64,000 bases of DNA, from assembly GCA_964511495.1 (NCBI GenBank), contig CAZEFT010000009.1:56539-120538 (forward strand), written 5' to 3'. This DNA is from Litorimonas sp964511495. Its GTDB lineage: Bacteria; Pseudomonadota; Alphaproteobacteria; Caulobacterales; Maricaulaceae. The stretch's first letter is position 1; each line of letters starts with the position of its first letter. This document shows, one piece after another, positions 49,826 through 59,428 of the stretch. Below the pieces are notes generated by a model, which worked only from the letters and a program-made list of their open reading frames with translations, did not search any database and had not been told where the DNA came from. A program made the position numbers and the translations under genes.

Positions 49826-51358
49826 TTAAGCGACAAAATTGGAAGTGAAGTTGTCCAAAGCTGATTTCAGGCGACCTTCAATATCGTCCGTCAACTTCTT
49901 CTCTGAGGCAATGTCAGACAGAATTGAACTATGATCAGCTTTCAAATGCGCCAAAAGCTCACGTTCATATTTCTGGACAGCTTTCACGTCGATACTGTCA
50001 AGGTAACCTCGTGTGCCCGCATAAATAACCGCAACCTGCTCTTCTACTTGGAGAGGAGAGAATTGAGGTTGCTTCAAAAGCTCTGTCAAACGCTCACCGC
50101 GAGCCAAGAGAGCCTGTGTTGATGCATCCAAATCTGAACCAAACTGAGCAAAAGCCGCCATCTCACGATATTGCGCCAATTCCCCTTTAATCGGGCCGGC
50201 CACTTGTTTCATGGCTTTAATCTGAGCCGAGGAGCCCACTCGGGACACGGATAGACCCACATTCAAAGCAGGACGGATGCCTTGGAAGAACAAATCTGTT
50301 TCCAAGAAAATCTGACCATCTGTAATCGAAATCACATTTGTCGGGATAAAGGCCGACACATCGTTACCTTGTGTTTCGATAATCGGGAGAGCCGTCAATG
50401 ATCCTGAACCATTATCTTCGTTCAGTTTCGCCGCACGTTCCAACAAACGGGAGTGAAGGTAGAAGACGTCACCCGGATAGGCTTCGCGGCCCGGAGGGCG
50501 GCGCAGAAGCAGTGACATCTGACGATAAGCCACAGCTTGCTTAGACAAATCATCATAAATGATCAGGCCATGCATGCCATTATCGCGGAAATATTCGCCC
50601 ATAGCACAACCGGCGAAAGGAGCCAAATACTGAAGCGGAGCCGGCTCTGATGCAGACGCCACAACGATAATGGAATAATCCATCGCGCCGTTTTCTTCGA
50701 GCGTTTTGACAAGTTGCGCAACTGTTGAGCGCTTTTGCCCGATCACAACATAGATACAGTAAAGTTTGTCGTTTTCGCGGTCTTCGTCAAAGGCTGCTTT
50801 CTGGTTCAAAATCGCATCAACAGCAACGGCCGTCTTACCTGTCTGGCGGTCACCAATAATCAATTCACGCTGTCCACGGCCAACAGGGATGAGCGCGTCA
50901 ATCGCCTTAATGCCTGTTTGAACTGGCTCATGCACGCCTTTACGCGGCATAATGCCCGGCGCTTTGACGTCCACGCGGCGGCGCTCTGAGGCTTCAATCG
51001 GGCCTTTGCCGTCGATCGGTTCGCCAAGTGGGTTCACGACACGACCGAGCAAGCCTTTGCCAACAGGGACGTCAACGATTTCACCAAGACGCTTAACCGT
51101 GTCACCTTCTTTAATGCCGCGGTCATCACCAAAAATAACGGCACCGACATTGTCGCTTTCAAGGTTTAGCGCCATGCCTTTAATGCCACCGGGGAACTCA
51201 ACCATCTCACCGGCACGGACATTGTCCAAACCGTAAATACGAGCAATACCATCACCGACTGAAAGCACCTGACCAACATCAGAGACTTTGGCTTCTTTGC
51301 CGAAGTCTTTGATCTGCTTTTTCAGAATGCTGGAAATTTCCGCAGCACGAATATCCAT
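49826..51358 (-). CDS. atpA: ATP synthase alpha subunit
   Basis: A 510-residue F1 regulatory nucleotide-binding subunit. The P-loop is GDRQTGKTAVAVDAILNQ; RELIIGDRQ, YDDLSKQAVAYRQMSLLLRR and PGREAYPGDVFYLHSRLLER are all typical. The N-terminal helix that contacts delta is present (EISSILKKQIKDFGKEA). It starts 10 bp after the atpH stop. Confidence 0.98.
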   Translation of the reverse strand: MDIRAAEISSILKKQIKDFGKEAKVSDVGQVLSVGDGIARIYGLDNVRAGEMVEFPGGIKGMALNLESDNVGAVIFGDDRGIKEGDTVKRLGEIVDVPVGKGLLGRVVNPLGEPIDGKGPIEASERRRVDVKAPGIMPRKGVHEPVQTGIKAIDALIPVGRGQRELIIGDRQTGKTAVAVDAILNQKAAFDEDRENDKLYCIYVVIGQKRSTVAQLVKTLEENGAMDYSIIVVASASEPAPLQYLAPFAGCAMGEYFRDNGMHGLIIYDDLSKQAVAYRQMSLLLRRPPGREAYPGDVFYLHSRLLERAAKLNEDNGSGSLTALPIIETQGNDVSAFIPTNVISITDGQIFLETDLFFQGIRPALNVGLSVSRVGSSAQIKAMKQVAGPIKGELAQYREMAAFAQFGSDLDASTQALLARGERLTELLKQPQFSPLQVEEQVAVIYAGTRGYLDSIDVKAVQKYERELLAHLKADHSSILSDIASEKKLTDDIEGRLKSALDNFTSNFVA

Positions 51359-51368
51359 TATGTAACCT

Positions 51369-51926
51369 CTATGCTTCTTTGAGGGTCAAACGTAAGTCCT
51401 CAAGTTTTGTCTTGAGGGAGCTATCATAAAGACGCGAACCAACGCGTACGACGAAACCGCCCAGTAATTCAGGATCGACAGATGTCTCAACCTCAACCGG
51501 TCGGCCCAGCGATTTTTTTAAATTTGATTTCAGTGACGTCACTTGTGCAGCTGTCAGCTTTTTTGCGCTTGTGACCTTAGCCACTTCTGAGCCACGGCGA
51601 CGCGCGACTATATCATTAAAGGCGCGAATGATGGCTGGCATCTGATCCGCACGGCGATTCTCCGCGACAATACCAATGAACTGAATAGTCAGCGCTTTCA
51701 ATTTGGCCTTTTTGGCAATCGCCACCAAAGCGTTCACCTTATCCGATGTAGCGAATACGGGTGAGTTCACAGCGGCTTTAAGTGCATCATTATTTTCATA
51801 TAATGCACTCAGCTTTTTCAGATCTTTTTCTACAGAATTCAAAGACTTAGCATCTTCTGCAAGCTCAATAAGGGCTTGCGCATAACGCAAAGGGGCTTCG
51901 CCGGTAATGACTTCTGTCTCTGACAC
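51369..51926 (-). CDS. atpH: ATP synthase delta subunit
   Basis: A 185-residue stator subunit (OSCP equivalent): APLRYAQALIELAEDAKSLN in the N-terminal domain and VDPELLGGFVVRVGSRLYDS in the C-terminal one. Translation starts at GTG (51,926). It is the first gene of atpHAGDC; the a, b and c genes are not here, which is usual for alphaproteobacteria, where the Fo genes form a separate operon. The leader contains two competing hairpins. Confidence 0.95.
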   Translation of the reverse strand: MSETEVITGEAPLRYAQALIELAEDAKSLNSVEKDLKKLSALYENNDALKAAVNSPVFATSDKVNALVAIAKKAKLKALTIQFIGIVAENRRADQMPAIIRAFNDIVARRRGSEVAKVTSAKKLTAAQVTSLKSNLKKSLGRPVEVETSVDPELLGGFVVRVGSRLYDSSLKTKLEDLRLTLKEA

Positions 51927-51936
51927 GTATCAGGTC

Positions 51937-51969
51937 CGTCTCTTGGGATAGAGACGCAAAAGCATCTCT
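51937..51969 (-). promoter_or_regulatory. Mutually exclusive hairpins in the atpH leader
   Basis: On the mRNA, segment 1 (AGAGAUGC, 51,969-51,962) can pair with segment 2 (GCGUCUCU, 51,957-51,950) as 8 bp with one G-U. Segment 2 can instead pair with segment 3 (AGAGACG, 51,943-51,937) as 7 perfect bp. Segment 3 runs into the purines just upstream of the GTG start, so the two folds would expose or hide the ribosome-binding site. The ligand or trigger is unknown. Confidence 0.4.
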
Positions 51970-52170
51970 TTAAACATAAATACAGCGGAGCAAATCACAC
52001 GAAAACATAAGTTCTCACACGGCCTCTCCGCCAAACTCGCGCCGCCTTTAGCATGGGTCTAACGCCCTGCCAAGTGGTGAATCATGGACAATTTGGCTTG
52101 TCTACATATCCCGTGAAAAGGGCCAGAGCCGAACCTTAAATTCCACAGTCCCAGAAGAGGTTAAGCCAAC
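51970..52170. other. Intergenic region upstream of atpH
   Basis: With its leader and the neighbouring terminator, this makes a 291-bp gap between atpH and the TonB receptor gene. It must hold the atp operon promoter, but I cannot pick a convincing pair of promoter boxes. No reading frame or RNA gene is evident. Confidence 0.4.
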
Positions 52171-52197
52171 AAAAAAGGCGGCCCGAAGACCGCCTTT
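52171..52197 (-). terminator. Terminator of the TonB receptor gene
   Basis: AAAGGCGG (52,174-52,181) pairs with CCGCCTTT (52,190-52,197) around an 8-base loop; on the minus strand the stem ends in a run of T (52,176-52,171). It lies 20 bp after the receptor stop. Confidence 0.88.
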
Positions 52198-52217
52198 CTC
52201 AAGTCTATATTCTATGA

Positions 52218-55200
52218 TTAAAGCTTAAGCTTGGCACCAAAGAAGATGTAACGACCCGCTGAGTCATATGTTGACGGGAATGTGTTACCGTTTGCAGTGA
52301 AGCGGAAGTCAGAGATTGGCGGATCATTGTCCGTCAAGTTGTTGATACCGGCATTCAATGTCAGGTTTTCCATCAGGTCATATGAAGCGAAGAGATCGAA
52401 ATAGTTCTCAGCTTCAAAGACATTACCGATACCACCGACAGGAACTTCGTCGCCTTGGCTACGAACTTCACCGACGTGGCGCCATGACAATGTCAGGTCA
52501 ACATCATACTTGGAGTCCCAAGTCATTGATGAATTGTGGCCATATTTCGGTGTGATATCGCCAGTAAAGCAAGAACCACCCCAGAAACCACGACAGTCAT
52601 CAATTGCAGCACCTGGGAAGCTTGTTTGCTCCAGAGCCGTGTAGATAGTTGAAACATAGTTCAGGTTGATATTACCGAAATCACCGACAGGTGTATCGGC
52701 CAGATCAAAGTTGTAAGACGCGCTGATATCAAAACCTTTAGAAACACGTTCCGCAACATTCTGAGATGTCGCTGTGATGAAACCGTCGTTCTGAAGTGAG
52801 CCGTTTGCATCGCGGTTAATGAACGCACAGAATTGTGGCTGTGAACCATCAATACAACCGTCAAGAATTGACGCTGCAGGAATACCTGTGATGAAGTCAT
52901 CGACAGAAATGTCGAAGTAATCAACAGAGACAACCAAGCCTGAGATCATTGACGGACGCAAAATCGCACCCAATGTGAATGTATCGGATGTTTCAGGTTG
53001 AAGCTGAAGGTTACCACCCGTCAAACGGTTTAACTGTCCGGCATCTTCTGTAACTGCACCATAAAGCGCTGGGTTAAGACCTGTTCGCGCACACTGATCG
53101 CGTGTTGCGGACAAGTTGTCAGAACCGATATTACCTGAACATGGGTCACTGTCAGAGAACAAAGCCAAGCCTTGTGGCAAGAATAGTTCAAAGACATTTG
53201 GCGCACGAACAGCACGCTGATACTGACCACGTAGACGAATATCGTCAACAGGCGTCCATGATAGACCGACAGAATAGGCTTCTGTTGAAACACCATCAGC
53301 TTCTTGAGCGCCTGGTAGATTGTTCTGATACTCATATTCGGAGTAACGGAACTGACCAGTTGCAGACAAATTTTTCGCCAAAGGCATGTCTTCCACTAGA
53401 GAAAGACCAACTTCAGCAAAGATTTCCTTAACTTCAGACTCAGCATCTGTTGGACGTGATGGACCGCCGAGACCCGTAGAACCACCTCTGATAAGGATGG
53501 AATCAGGCTGACCGCGAAGCTCGTCTTTACGATATTCAACACCAGCAAGAACGGCTAAGCCACTTTCTGACCATGGTGAAGAAATCCCAGCAACTTCGCC
53601 TTGAACTGTACCGCCAACAACTGTTTGCTTTGTTTCACCCGCCAAAATTGTTGGGGTCAAAATAGCATTCAGAGCGACTGTATCAACAGGCGTTGTACCC
53701 AAGAGGTTCAAAGGCTGACAGGCTGCACGACCGGATGTACACACCAAGTTGCCATTGGCATCTTCTGTAACCAAAAGGGCTTCAGTCAACAGGTTGATGT
53801 CACCATCATTGGAGTTTGTATCTGTTTGCGATGTTGTGGAATACTGACCAAAGACGTCATAATCCCAACCAGAGTCACCAATTTCACCGCGAACACCGCC
53901 AACCAAGCGAAGGTTGTCAAGTTCGATGAAAGAGTTACGACCACCGGCCTCAACAAAACGACGGTTGATTTGAACAGGCGCTAAGTCTGAACCAGCAAAA
54001 CCGTTATTTGTACAAATGGCTTCCAATAGTTCAGGAGTCAGGAATGGGTTGTCACAGTTGATGGACTGAATTTCACCGAATGTCGCTGATGGCGCGATTT
54101 GCGCATCTGTTGTGTTCCGGAAGAAAGTAGCATCCAAATAAACTTCAACATTCTTGTTCAATTCATAATTCGCCAAGAAACCACCTTGAATACGCTCTGT
54201 TGGGCGTTGGAAGAAGTTTGTTGGGTTAAAGTTAAACGCGTTGGTTGCACCTTGACCGTTATTATCGGCACCGAGTGTAAAGTTACCAGAGGCATCAAGT
54301 GAAATCGTGCCGGCTGTTGTACCCAAAGCTTGACGCGCACGTTGGCGATCAGCAGCTGTACCCATTGGCGCAACAATAGCACCGAAACGGTCTGTGACGT
54401 CACCATTGGCATCAATGAAGTCGCCATCGGCGTTTGTCAGGAACTGAACGAGGTCGCCATTGGCATCACGCTCAAGAATTGTTGGCAAAGACAATGTTGT
54501 TGGATTTGGACCAAAGTTGGAACCCACACAGAAAACGTCGTCTGTTGTTGAACCGAAGTCAACAATCGCACAACGAGATACGTCGCGGTCACCTTGAAGA
54601 ACAGCTTCCTGGTTTACGTAACGGATGTAACCTGTGATGTTACCTTTGTCGTCAGCAAAATTTGTACCGATAACGGCGGATAGATCAGTTGTATAACCGT
54701 CAACTTCTGTTCCGCTTGGTGTAATGCCGTCTGTGGAAGAGTCATCTGTGACAGATTGAGCAAAGTCATTGCTGTTGCTATCGACGAAGAAACCATAAGT
54801 ACCGCTTAGCTCAACACCTTCGAAATCACGACGAAGAATGAAGTTAGCAACACCGGCAATCGCATCAGAACCGTAAGCCGCAGAAGCACCACCTGTTACA
54901 ACTTCGACACGCTCAAGAATTGGCGTAGGAACTTGGTTCAAGTCAGCAGAAGCGATGTTTGGGCGACCTGGCCCTAAACGCTTACCGTCGATCAAGATAA
55001 GGTTACGTGTTGTACCCAAACCACGAAGGTTCAAAGATGATGTACCTGTCGCACCGTTTGAAACGTTAGAGTCTTGCGCCGCAGTAACGGATGGCAAGGC
55101 ATTCAAAACGTCAACAGCGTCAATCGCGCCTGTACGTTCGAAAGCCGCTTCGTTCAATGTTGTCACTGGAGACGAAGCAACGATGTTTTCACTAACAATC

Positions 55201-55322
55201 CGTGAGCCGGTTGTAATGATTTCATCTTGATCCGCATCCTGCGCGAATGATGGAGCAGCAGAGGCAAGCAAAGCGCTTGACAGGAGTGTCCCAATCATAA
55301 GGTTTCTTTTAGTTGTTTTCAC
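52218..55322 (-). CDS. TonB-dependent outer membrane receptor
   Basis: A 1,034-residue receptor starting at GTG after AAGGG. A signal peptide (SSALLASAAPSFAQ) precedes the TonB-box region DADQDEIITTGSRI. The plug follows, with SLNLRGLGTTRNLILIDGKR and VEVVTGGASAAYGSDAIAGV, then a long 22-strand barrel ending in a terminal aromatic-containing strand (RYIFFGAKLKL). The type is common in Caulobacterales and sphingomonads, where such receptors import iron chelates, vitamins or oligosaccharides; the ligand here is unknown. It is a single-gene unit with its own terminator. Confidence 0.93.
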   Translation of the reverse strand: MKTTKRNLMIGTLLSSALLASAAPSFAQDADQDEIITTGSRIVSENIVASSPVTTLNEAAFERTGAIDAVDVLNALPSVTAAQDSNVSNGATGTSSLNLRGLGTTRNLILIDGKRLGPGRPNIASADLNQVPTPILERVEVVTGGASAAYGSDAIAGVANFILRRDFEGVELSGTYGFFVDSNSNDFAQSVTDDSSTDGITPSGTEVDGYTTDLSAVIGTNFADDKGNITGYIRYVNQEAVLQGDRDVSRCAIVDFGSTTDDVFCVGSNFGPNPTTLSLPTILERDANGDLVQFLTNADGDFIDANGDVTDRFGAIVAPMGTAADRQRARQALGTTAGTISLDASGNFTLGADNNGQGATNAFNFNPTNFFQRPTERIQGGFLANYELNKNVEVYLDATFFRNTTDAQIAPSATFGEIQSINCDNPFLTPELLEAICTNNGFAGSDLAPVQINRRFVEAGGRNSFIELDNLRLVGGVRGEIGDSGWDYDVFGQYSTTSQTDTNSNDGDINLLTEALLVTEDANGNLVCTSGRAACQPLNLLGTTPVDTVALNAILTPTILAGETKQTVVGGTVQGEVAGISSPWSESGLAVLAGVEYRKDELRGQPDSILIRGGSTGLGGPSRPTDAESEVKEIFAEVGLSLVEDMPLAKNLSATGQFRYSEYEYQNNLPGAQEADGVSTEAYSVGLSWTPVDDIRLRGQYQRAVRAPNVFELFLPQGLALFSDSDPCSGNIGSDNLSATRDQCARTGLNPALYGAVTEDAGQLNRLTGGNLQLQPETSDTFTLGAILRPSMISGLVVSVDYFDISVDDFITGIPAASILDGCIDGSQPQFCAFINRDANGSLQNDGFITATSQNVAERVSKGFDISASYNFDLADTPVGDFGNINLNYVSTIYTALEQTSFPGAAIDDCRGFWGGSCFTGDITPKYGHNSSMTWDSKYDVDLTLSWRHVGEVRSQGDEVPVGGIGNVFEAENYFDLFASYDLMENLTLNAGINNLTDNDPPISDFRFTANGNTFPSTYDSAGRYIFFGAKLKL

Positions 55323-55570
55323 AATAATTTCCCTTTTGTGTTAGTCTTTGCCGTTACCACGACAAAATGAAACTCCCCGCACGAGCGAGGAGGCTGGCCT
55401 TGGCATTATGTATGTCTGCAAGGAAGGGCAATGCGATTCTGACACATTTTTCACAAAAACTTGTTTTTTTTGATGCAACTGTTGTAAAAATAACACGCTC
55501 TGCTGCTTCTCGCCCAAATTATGGTCAAATCCGAGTGGAGGCTTAATTGCAGCTTAAAGACTTATAATCC
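55323..55570. other. Intergenic region upstream of the TonB receptor
   Basis: This 248-bp gap contains an imperfect hairpin on the minus strand, CTCCTCGC-tcgt-GCGGGGAG (55,373-55,392), about 50 bases before the GTG start and followed by TTTCATTTTG; it could act in the leader. A TTAA-N7-TTAA element is at 55,543-55,557. No gene is visible. Confidence 0.4.
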
Positions 55571-57739
55571 CTACATAAAACTTTGCGGGTCAATATCGAT
55601 CTGAATTTTATATTTAGCTGGAGGGCGAATTTTTGTGCGCCAAACGGCCATATATCGAGATACATTCACGCCTGCGTCTGCTTGTACAAATAATCGGCGG
55701 CGATATTGTCCTCGCAATCGCCCAATTGGTGGCTCGGAAGGGCCTAAAATTTCTATGCCATCAGCGCGAGGAGCAAGGCTAACCATCTTTTTGGCCAAGC
55801 TTTGCGTTTTCTCGCGGTCCGGCCCCCAAATAATAACAGCAGCCAGCTTTCCGAAAGGTGGCAATCCCAACATATCACGCATGGCCAGTTCCACATCCAC
55901 GAAAAGATTTCTGTCGCCCGCTGCCAAAGCCAGTAAAGCTTCATGCTCGGGTTGATGCGTTTGAATAAAGGCGCGACCGGGCTTTTCAGCGCGCCCTGCC
56001 CGCCCCGCAACCTGCACAAGCGTTTGATAAGTGCGCTCTCCGGCACGCGGGTCTCCGCCGGCCAGGCTTAAATCTCCATCAACGACACCCACAAATGTCA
56101 AATGAGGAAAATTGTGTCCCTTTACGACCATTTGGGTGCCGACCAGAATATCAATCTCGCCCTTGGCCATACGATCCATACGATCCCGAATGGCATGGGG
56201 GTTGCCGGCGGTATCAGAACTGAATATTTCAATCTTGGCACCGGGAAAGTGCCGCGCAGCTTCCTCCGCCACACGTTCAACGCCCGGCCCGACGGGTGTG
56301 AGACTGTCATCGGCTTTACATTTAGGGCATTGCGTCGGCATCCGCATCGAAAAACCGGTGAGGTGACACATAGCCCGTCCGCTCGCGCGGTGCTCCACAA
56401 GCCAGCTATCCGTGTCAGGACTTTTAAGTTTCTCGCCGCAAGAACGGCAGATAATCAGCGGCGCATACCCCCGACGGTTCAAATAAAGCATGGACTGCTC
56501 ACCACGAGCGAGACCATCCCGAACCGCCTCAATGATGGGGGCGGATAAAAAATCGCCCTTTTCCGCCGGGGAGTCTTTGAGGTCAATCAGTTCAATATCC
56601 GGCAAAACGGCTGCGCCGGGACGTTCGGGCAGGATAATATGAGCAAAACGCCCCGTTCGCGCATTTTGTAAACTTTCCAAAGACGGTGTGGCAGACGCCA
56701 ATATGACCGCATGCCCGGACAGCTTACCCCGCACGACGGACATATCACGGGCATTGTAAATGACGCCCTCTTCCTGCTTGTAAGACGTGTCATGCTCTTC
56801 ATCCACGACGGTGAGCTTCAAATTTGCAAAGGGCAGGTAAAGAGCCGACCGCGCTCCGACGACCAATTTCGCACGCCCTTGAGCCACTTCTCGCCAAACC
56901 CGGCGGCGCGGGGCCTCCCCGACAGCAGAATGCCATGCCGCAGGTTCAACGCCGAAACGTTGCTCAAACCGTGCCATACCCGCTTGGGTCAAGGCGATTT
57001 CAGGCACAAGGATGAGCACCTGCCCGCCCTGACGGAGCGCTTCGGCCACAGCTTCAAAATACACTTCGGTTTTGCCCGACCCTGTGACTCCATCGAGTAA
57101 GCTCACAGAAAAGCCATCCATTGCCACTTGTGCGACCAATTCCTTTGCCGCTTCCTCTTGCCCATCGGTTAAGTCCATTCCGGGGTGATCAGGATTAGGC
57201 TCGTCAAATGGAGCGTCCACAGGCAGAGCCAGTTCAGACATGGCCCCCACTTTAACCAAACCTTTAACGACGCCAGCACTTACGCCCGCGCGCGCCGCAA
57301 TTTCACTCGCCCTTGCCGGGAATGAGCCACCATTGTTTAGAACGGCGCGGCGAGACGGCGTCAATTGTCGCGGAGCTTCACCAGTAGGTTGATAATGTGA
57401 CACAATAGGACTGGGATCGAGCGCTTTATAGGATCGCATCACCATGCGCAAAACCTGTCCCGGCGATGCGACATTATAAGTGGCCGTCCACAAAATAAAT
57501 TTAATCATCTCCTCCGAAAGCGGACGGGTCATTTTCCGCTCCGCTATGGCTTTGAGATCCCGCCCCTCTTCCGCATCGTCCAAACCAATTACGACCCCTA
57601 ATTTCATTTGTTTGCCAATAGGCGCGAAAACGAAGTCACCCACATTGAGAGCCATATCTTCAGGCACCGCATAATCAAACGCGCCGGGGACATTCACCGG
57701 AAATAAAACTTGTGCGTTTTGCTTTTGAATATTGGGCAT
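55571..57739 (-). CDS. priA: Primosomal protein N' (PriA helicase)
   Basis: A 722-residue PriA for replication restart. The N-terminal DNA-binding domain starts QVLFPVNVPGAFDYAVPEDM. Helicase motifs are LLDGVTGSGKTEVYFEAV, VVDEEHDTSYKQEEG and LASATPSLESL, with VAGRAGRAEKPGRAFIQTHQ near the C-terminal domain. The zinc region keeps CRSCGEK, MCHLTG and CPKC, but the second CxxC reads SPDTD and the second Cys of CHxC is Thr, so three of the usual eight ligands are absent. Confidence 0.95.
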   Translation of the reverse strand: MPNIQKQNAQVLFPVNVPGAFDYAVPEDMALNVGDFVFAPIGKQMKLGVVIGLDDAEEGRDLKAIAERKMTRPLSEEMIKFILWTATYNVASPGQVLRMVMRSYKALDPSPIVSHYQPTGEAPRQLTPSRRAVLNNGGSFPARASEIAARAGVSAGVVKGLVKVGAMSELALPVDAPFDEPNPDHPGMDLTDGQEEAAKELVAQVAMDGFSVSLLDGVTGSGKTEVYFEAVAEALRQGGQVLILVPEIALTQAGMARFEQRFGVEPAAWHSAVGEAPRRRVWREVAQGRAKLVVGARSALYLPFANLKLTVVDEEHDTSYKQEEGVIYNARDMSVVRGKLSGHAVILASATPSLESLQNARTGRFAHIILPERPGAAVLPDIELIDLKDSPAEKGDFLSAPIIEAVRDGLARGEQSMLYLNRRGYAPLIICRSCGEKLKSPDTDSWLVEHRASGRAMCHLTGFSMRMPTQCPKCKADDSLTPVGPGVERVAEEAARHFPGAKIEIFSSDTAGNPHAIRDRMDRMAKGEIDILVGTQMVVKGHNFPHLTFVGVVDGDLSLAGGDPRAGERTYQTLVQVAGRAGRAEKPGRAFIQTHQPEHEALLALAAGDRNLFVDVELAMRDMLGLPPFGKLAAVIIWGPDREKTQSLAKKMVSLAPRADGIEILGPSEPPIGRLRGQYRRRLFVQADAGVNVSRYMAVWRTKIRPPAKYKIQIDIDPQSFM

Positions 57740-57798
57740 GACTACGATTCGTGATAACGGTCTTTTGAACCTATCACCCTTAAATCGGACATAAAGTC

Positions 57799-58452
57799 AT
57801 GAAATTTTTTGTAGACAGTGCAGACTTGGAGGCCATCGGTGCCTTGAATGAAATCGGATTGGTGGACGGTGTTACAACCAATCCTTCCATCATTGCCAAA
57901 TCAGGCCGCGATTTCAAAGAGGTCATTGCCGAGATTTGTAAAATCACAACAGGACATGTCAGTGCCGAGGTCGTTGCAACCGATGCAGAGGGCATGATCG
58001 CTGAGGGGCGTCACTTGCGCAAAATAGCGGAGAATGTTTGTGTAAAATTACCGCTCACAATGGACGGATTGAAAGCGTGCAATACACTCTCACGCGAAGG
58101 CACTCCGACCAATGTCACACTTTGCTTCTCGCCCAATCAAGCCCTGCTCGCGGCGAAATGCGGCGCGACTTACATCTCGCCTTTCATTGGGCGTTTGGAT
58201 GATATTACGCTGGACGGGTTGGAACTGATTGAAGACATTCGAACCATCTATGACAATTATGGATTTGAGACAGAAATCCTTGCAGCCTCCATCCGTAGCG
58301 TGAACCATGTCAAAGAATGCGCACTTGTGGGCGCAGATGTCATGACGGCTCCACCGGCTGTCATTGAAAATCTCTCCAAGCATATTTTGACAGATAAAGG
58401 ACTCGCGGCCTTTATGAAAGATTGGGAAGCAACAGGTCAGAGTATTTTATAA
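57799..58452 (+). CDS. fsa: Fructose-6-phosphate aldolase / short transaldolase
   Basis: A 217-residue TalC/FSA-type aldolase: MKFFVDSADLEAIGALNEIG, then VDGVTTNPSIIAKSGRDF; the Schiff-base lysine is in VCVKLPLTMDGLKA, and FSPNQALLAAKCGATYISPF and SIRSVNHVKECALVGADV follow. It is complete. It either cleaves fructose 6-phosphate or acts as transaldolase in the pentose phosphate pathway; these cannot be told apart reliably from sequence. It diverges from priA. Confidence 0.9.
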   Translation: MKFFVDSADLEAIGALNEIGLVDGVTTNPSIIAKSGRDFKEVIAEICKITTGHVSAEVVATDAEGMIAEGRHLRKIAENVCVKLPLTMDGLKACNTLSREGTPTNVTLCFSPNQALLAAKCGATYISPFIGRLDDITLDGLELIEDIRTIYDNYGFETEILAASIRSVNHVKECALVGADVMTAPPAVIENLSKHILTDKGLAAFMKDWEATGQSIL

Positions 58453-58465
58453 GCGGTTTAGGCGC

Positions 58466-59341
58466 GTGTCTCCAAAGCTCAGCAATGGTTTAACAGCGGC
58501 AATTCTGGGATTGCTGTTCCCCTTCAACGCCTTTGCCACCGAGACAACGCCGCCCCCGAACGGCCCGCCGACCTTAGAAAACTGGCAGGCCTTTCACCCC
58601 CAAATTTGTGAAGTTGACCCGGACGATAGCTACGGCCTACGCGCCGTCATCTTTCCTCGTGAATATGAAACCTATGTCGAAGACTTACCCTATATTCATC
58701 CGAGAACAGACTATATTTACATCCCCGAATACAGAGATAAGAATGGGACGATTGTACCGGCACAAACGATAGAAAGACCCGTACCTGACTTAAGGCAGCC
58801 AGAAATAAAACGGCGCTCTGCCCCTAGCCAATATATCGCTTTTCTTGATGAAAGTGATCGCCTCGTGACAGTCACCGGAGTTCCTCTCCAAAAGGGTGAT
58901 GCCCTGCCAAAGCAATCAACCCAAGCCAATCTCACCTTAGAAAACGGGCAAGACAAAACTCATATTTGGTCACGTCAAAAAAAGGACGATAGTTTGGAGG
59001 CGGATATACGCGCGGCATTGGAAAAACGGATAACAGCTGCTCCGAATTGCACATATTTCGATGGTTCTTACGCGTTCGAAACGATTGAAAGTTTACAACG
59101 AGAGGCACAAGAAAACGGACATTTTTCTTGCGATTCCGAAGGCGGCTATAGCTTAAAAGCCCCCGAAATTATTGACCGCATAGTGACGCGTCGTGTTGTC
59201 TCAAGACCGGATAGCGGCATCACTTATCTCAAACATGCGGATGGGGAAATCATGCGGCGTTCCAGCCACAGATTTTACTATCAATTTGAAAAGCTTATCG
59301 CTGATAAAAGTGAATGTGATTGGAAGATCGCACCGGAATAA
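58466..59341 (+). CDS. Small exported protein, possible relative of the giant repeat protein
   Basis: A 291-residue protein starting at GTG with a signal peptide (LTAAILGLLFPFNAFA). I know no named family. Its head has a Cys then RAVIFPREYETYVEDL, like the giant protein's CFARVIVPAQYETSTEQ. A short copy of the P-A-x-x-x-E-R pattern follows (IVPAQTIERPVPDLRQPEIK), VTRRVVSRPDSG occurs near residue 247, and it ends SECDWKIAPE, like the EWRQVLCE before the giant's peptidoglycan-binding domain. The likeness is by eye. No peptidoglycan-binding domain is present. It is 13 bp after the aldolase gene. Confidence 0.6.
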   Translation: MSPKLSNGLTAAILGLLFPFNAFATETTPPPNGPPTLENWQAFHPQICEVDPDDSYGLRAVIFPREYETYVEDLPYIHPRTDYIYIPEYRDKNGTIVPAQTIERPVPDLRQPEIKRRSAPSQYIAFLDESDRLVTVTGVPLQKGDALPKQSTQANLTLENGQDKTHIWSRQKKDDSLEADIRAALEKRITAAPNCTYFDGSYAFETIESLQREAQENGHFSCDSEGGYSLKAPEIIDRIVTRRVVSRPDSGITYLKHADGEIMRRSSHRFYYQFEKLIADKSECDWKIAPE

Positions 59342-59428
59342 CAATCAGAAATTTATTGATAAACAATATTTTCTTTACTTTTTTCAATAAATTACTGTAT
59401 GTATCCCTTCAATAGGAGGGATTATGTC

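Noticed and set aside
55543..55557. TTAA-N7-TTAA element 220 bp upstream of the TonB receptor
   Set aside because: It lacks the final C, is far from the start and next to the priA stop; one such 8-base match is expected by chance in a window of this size.
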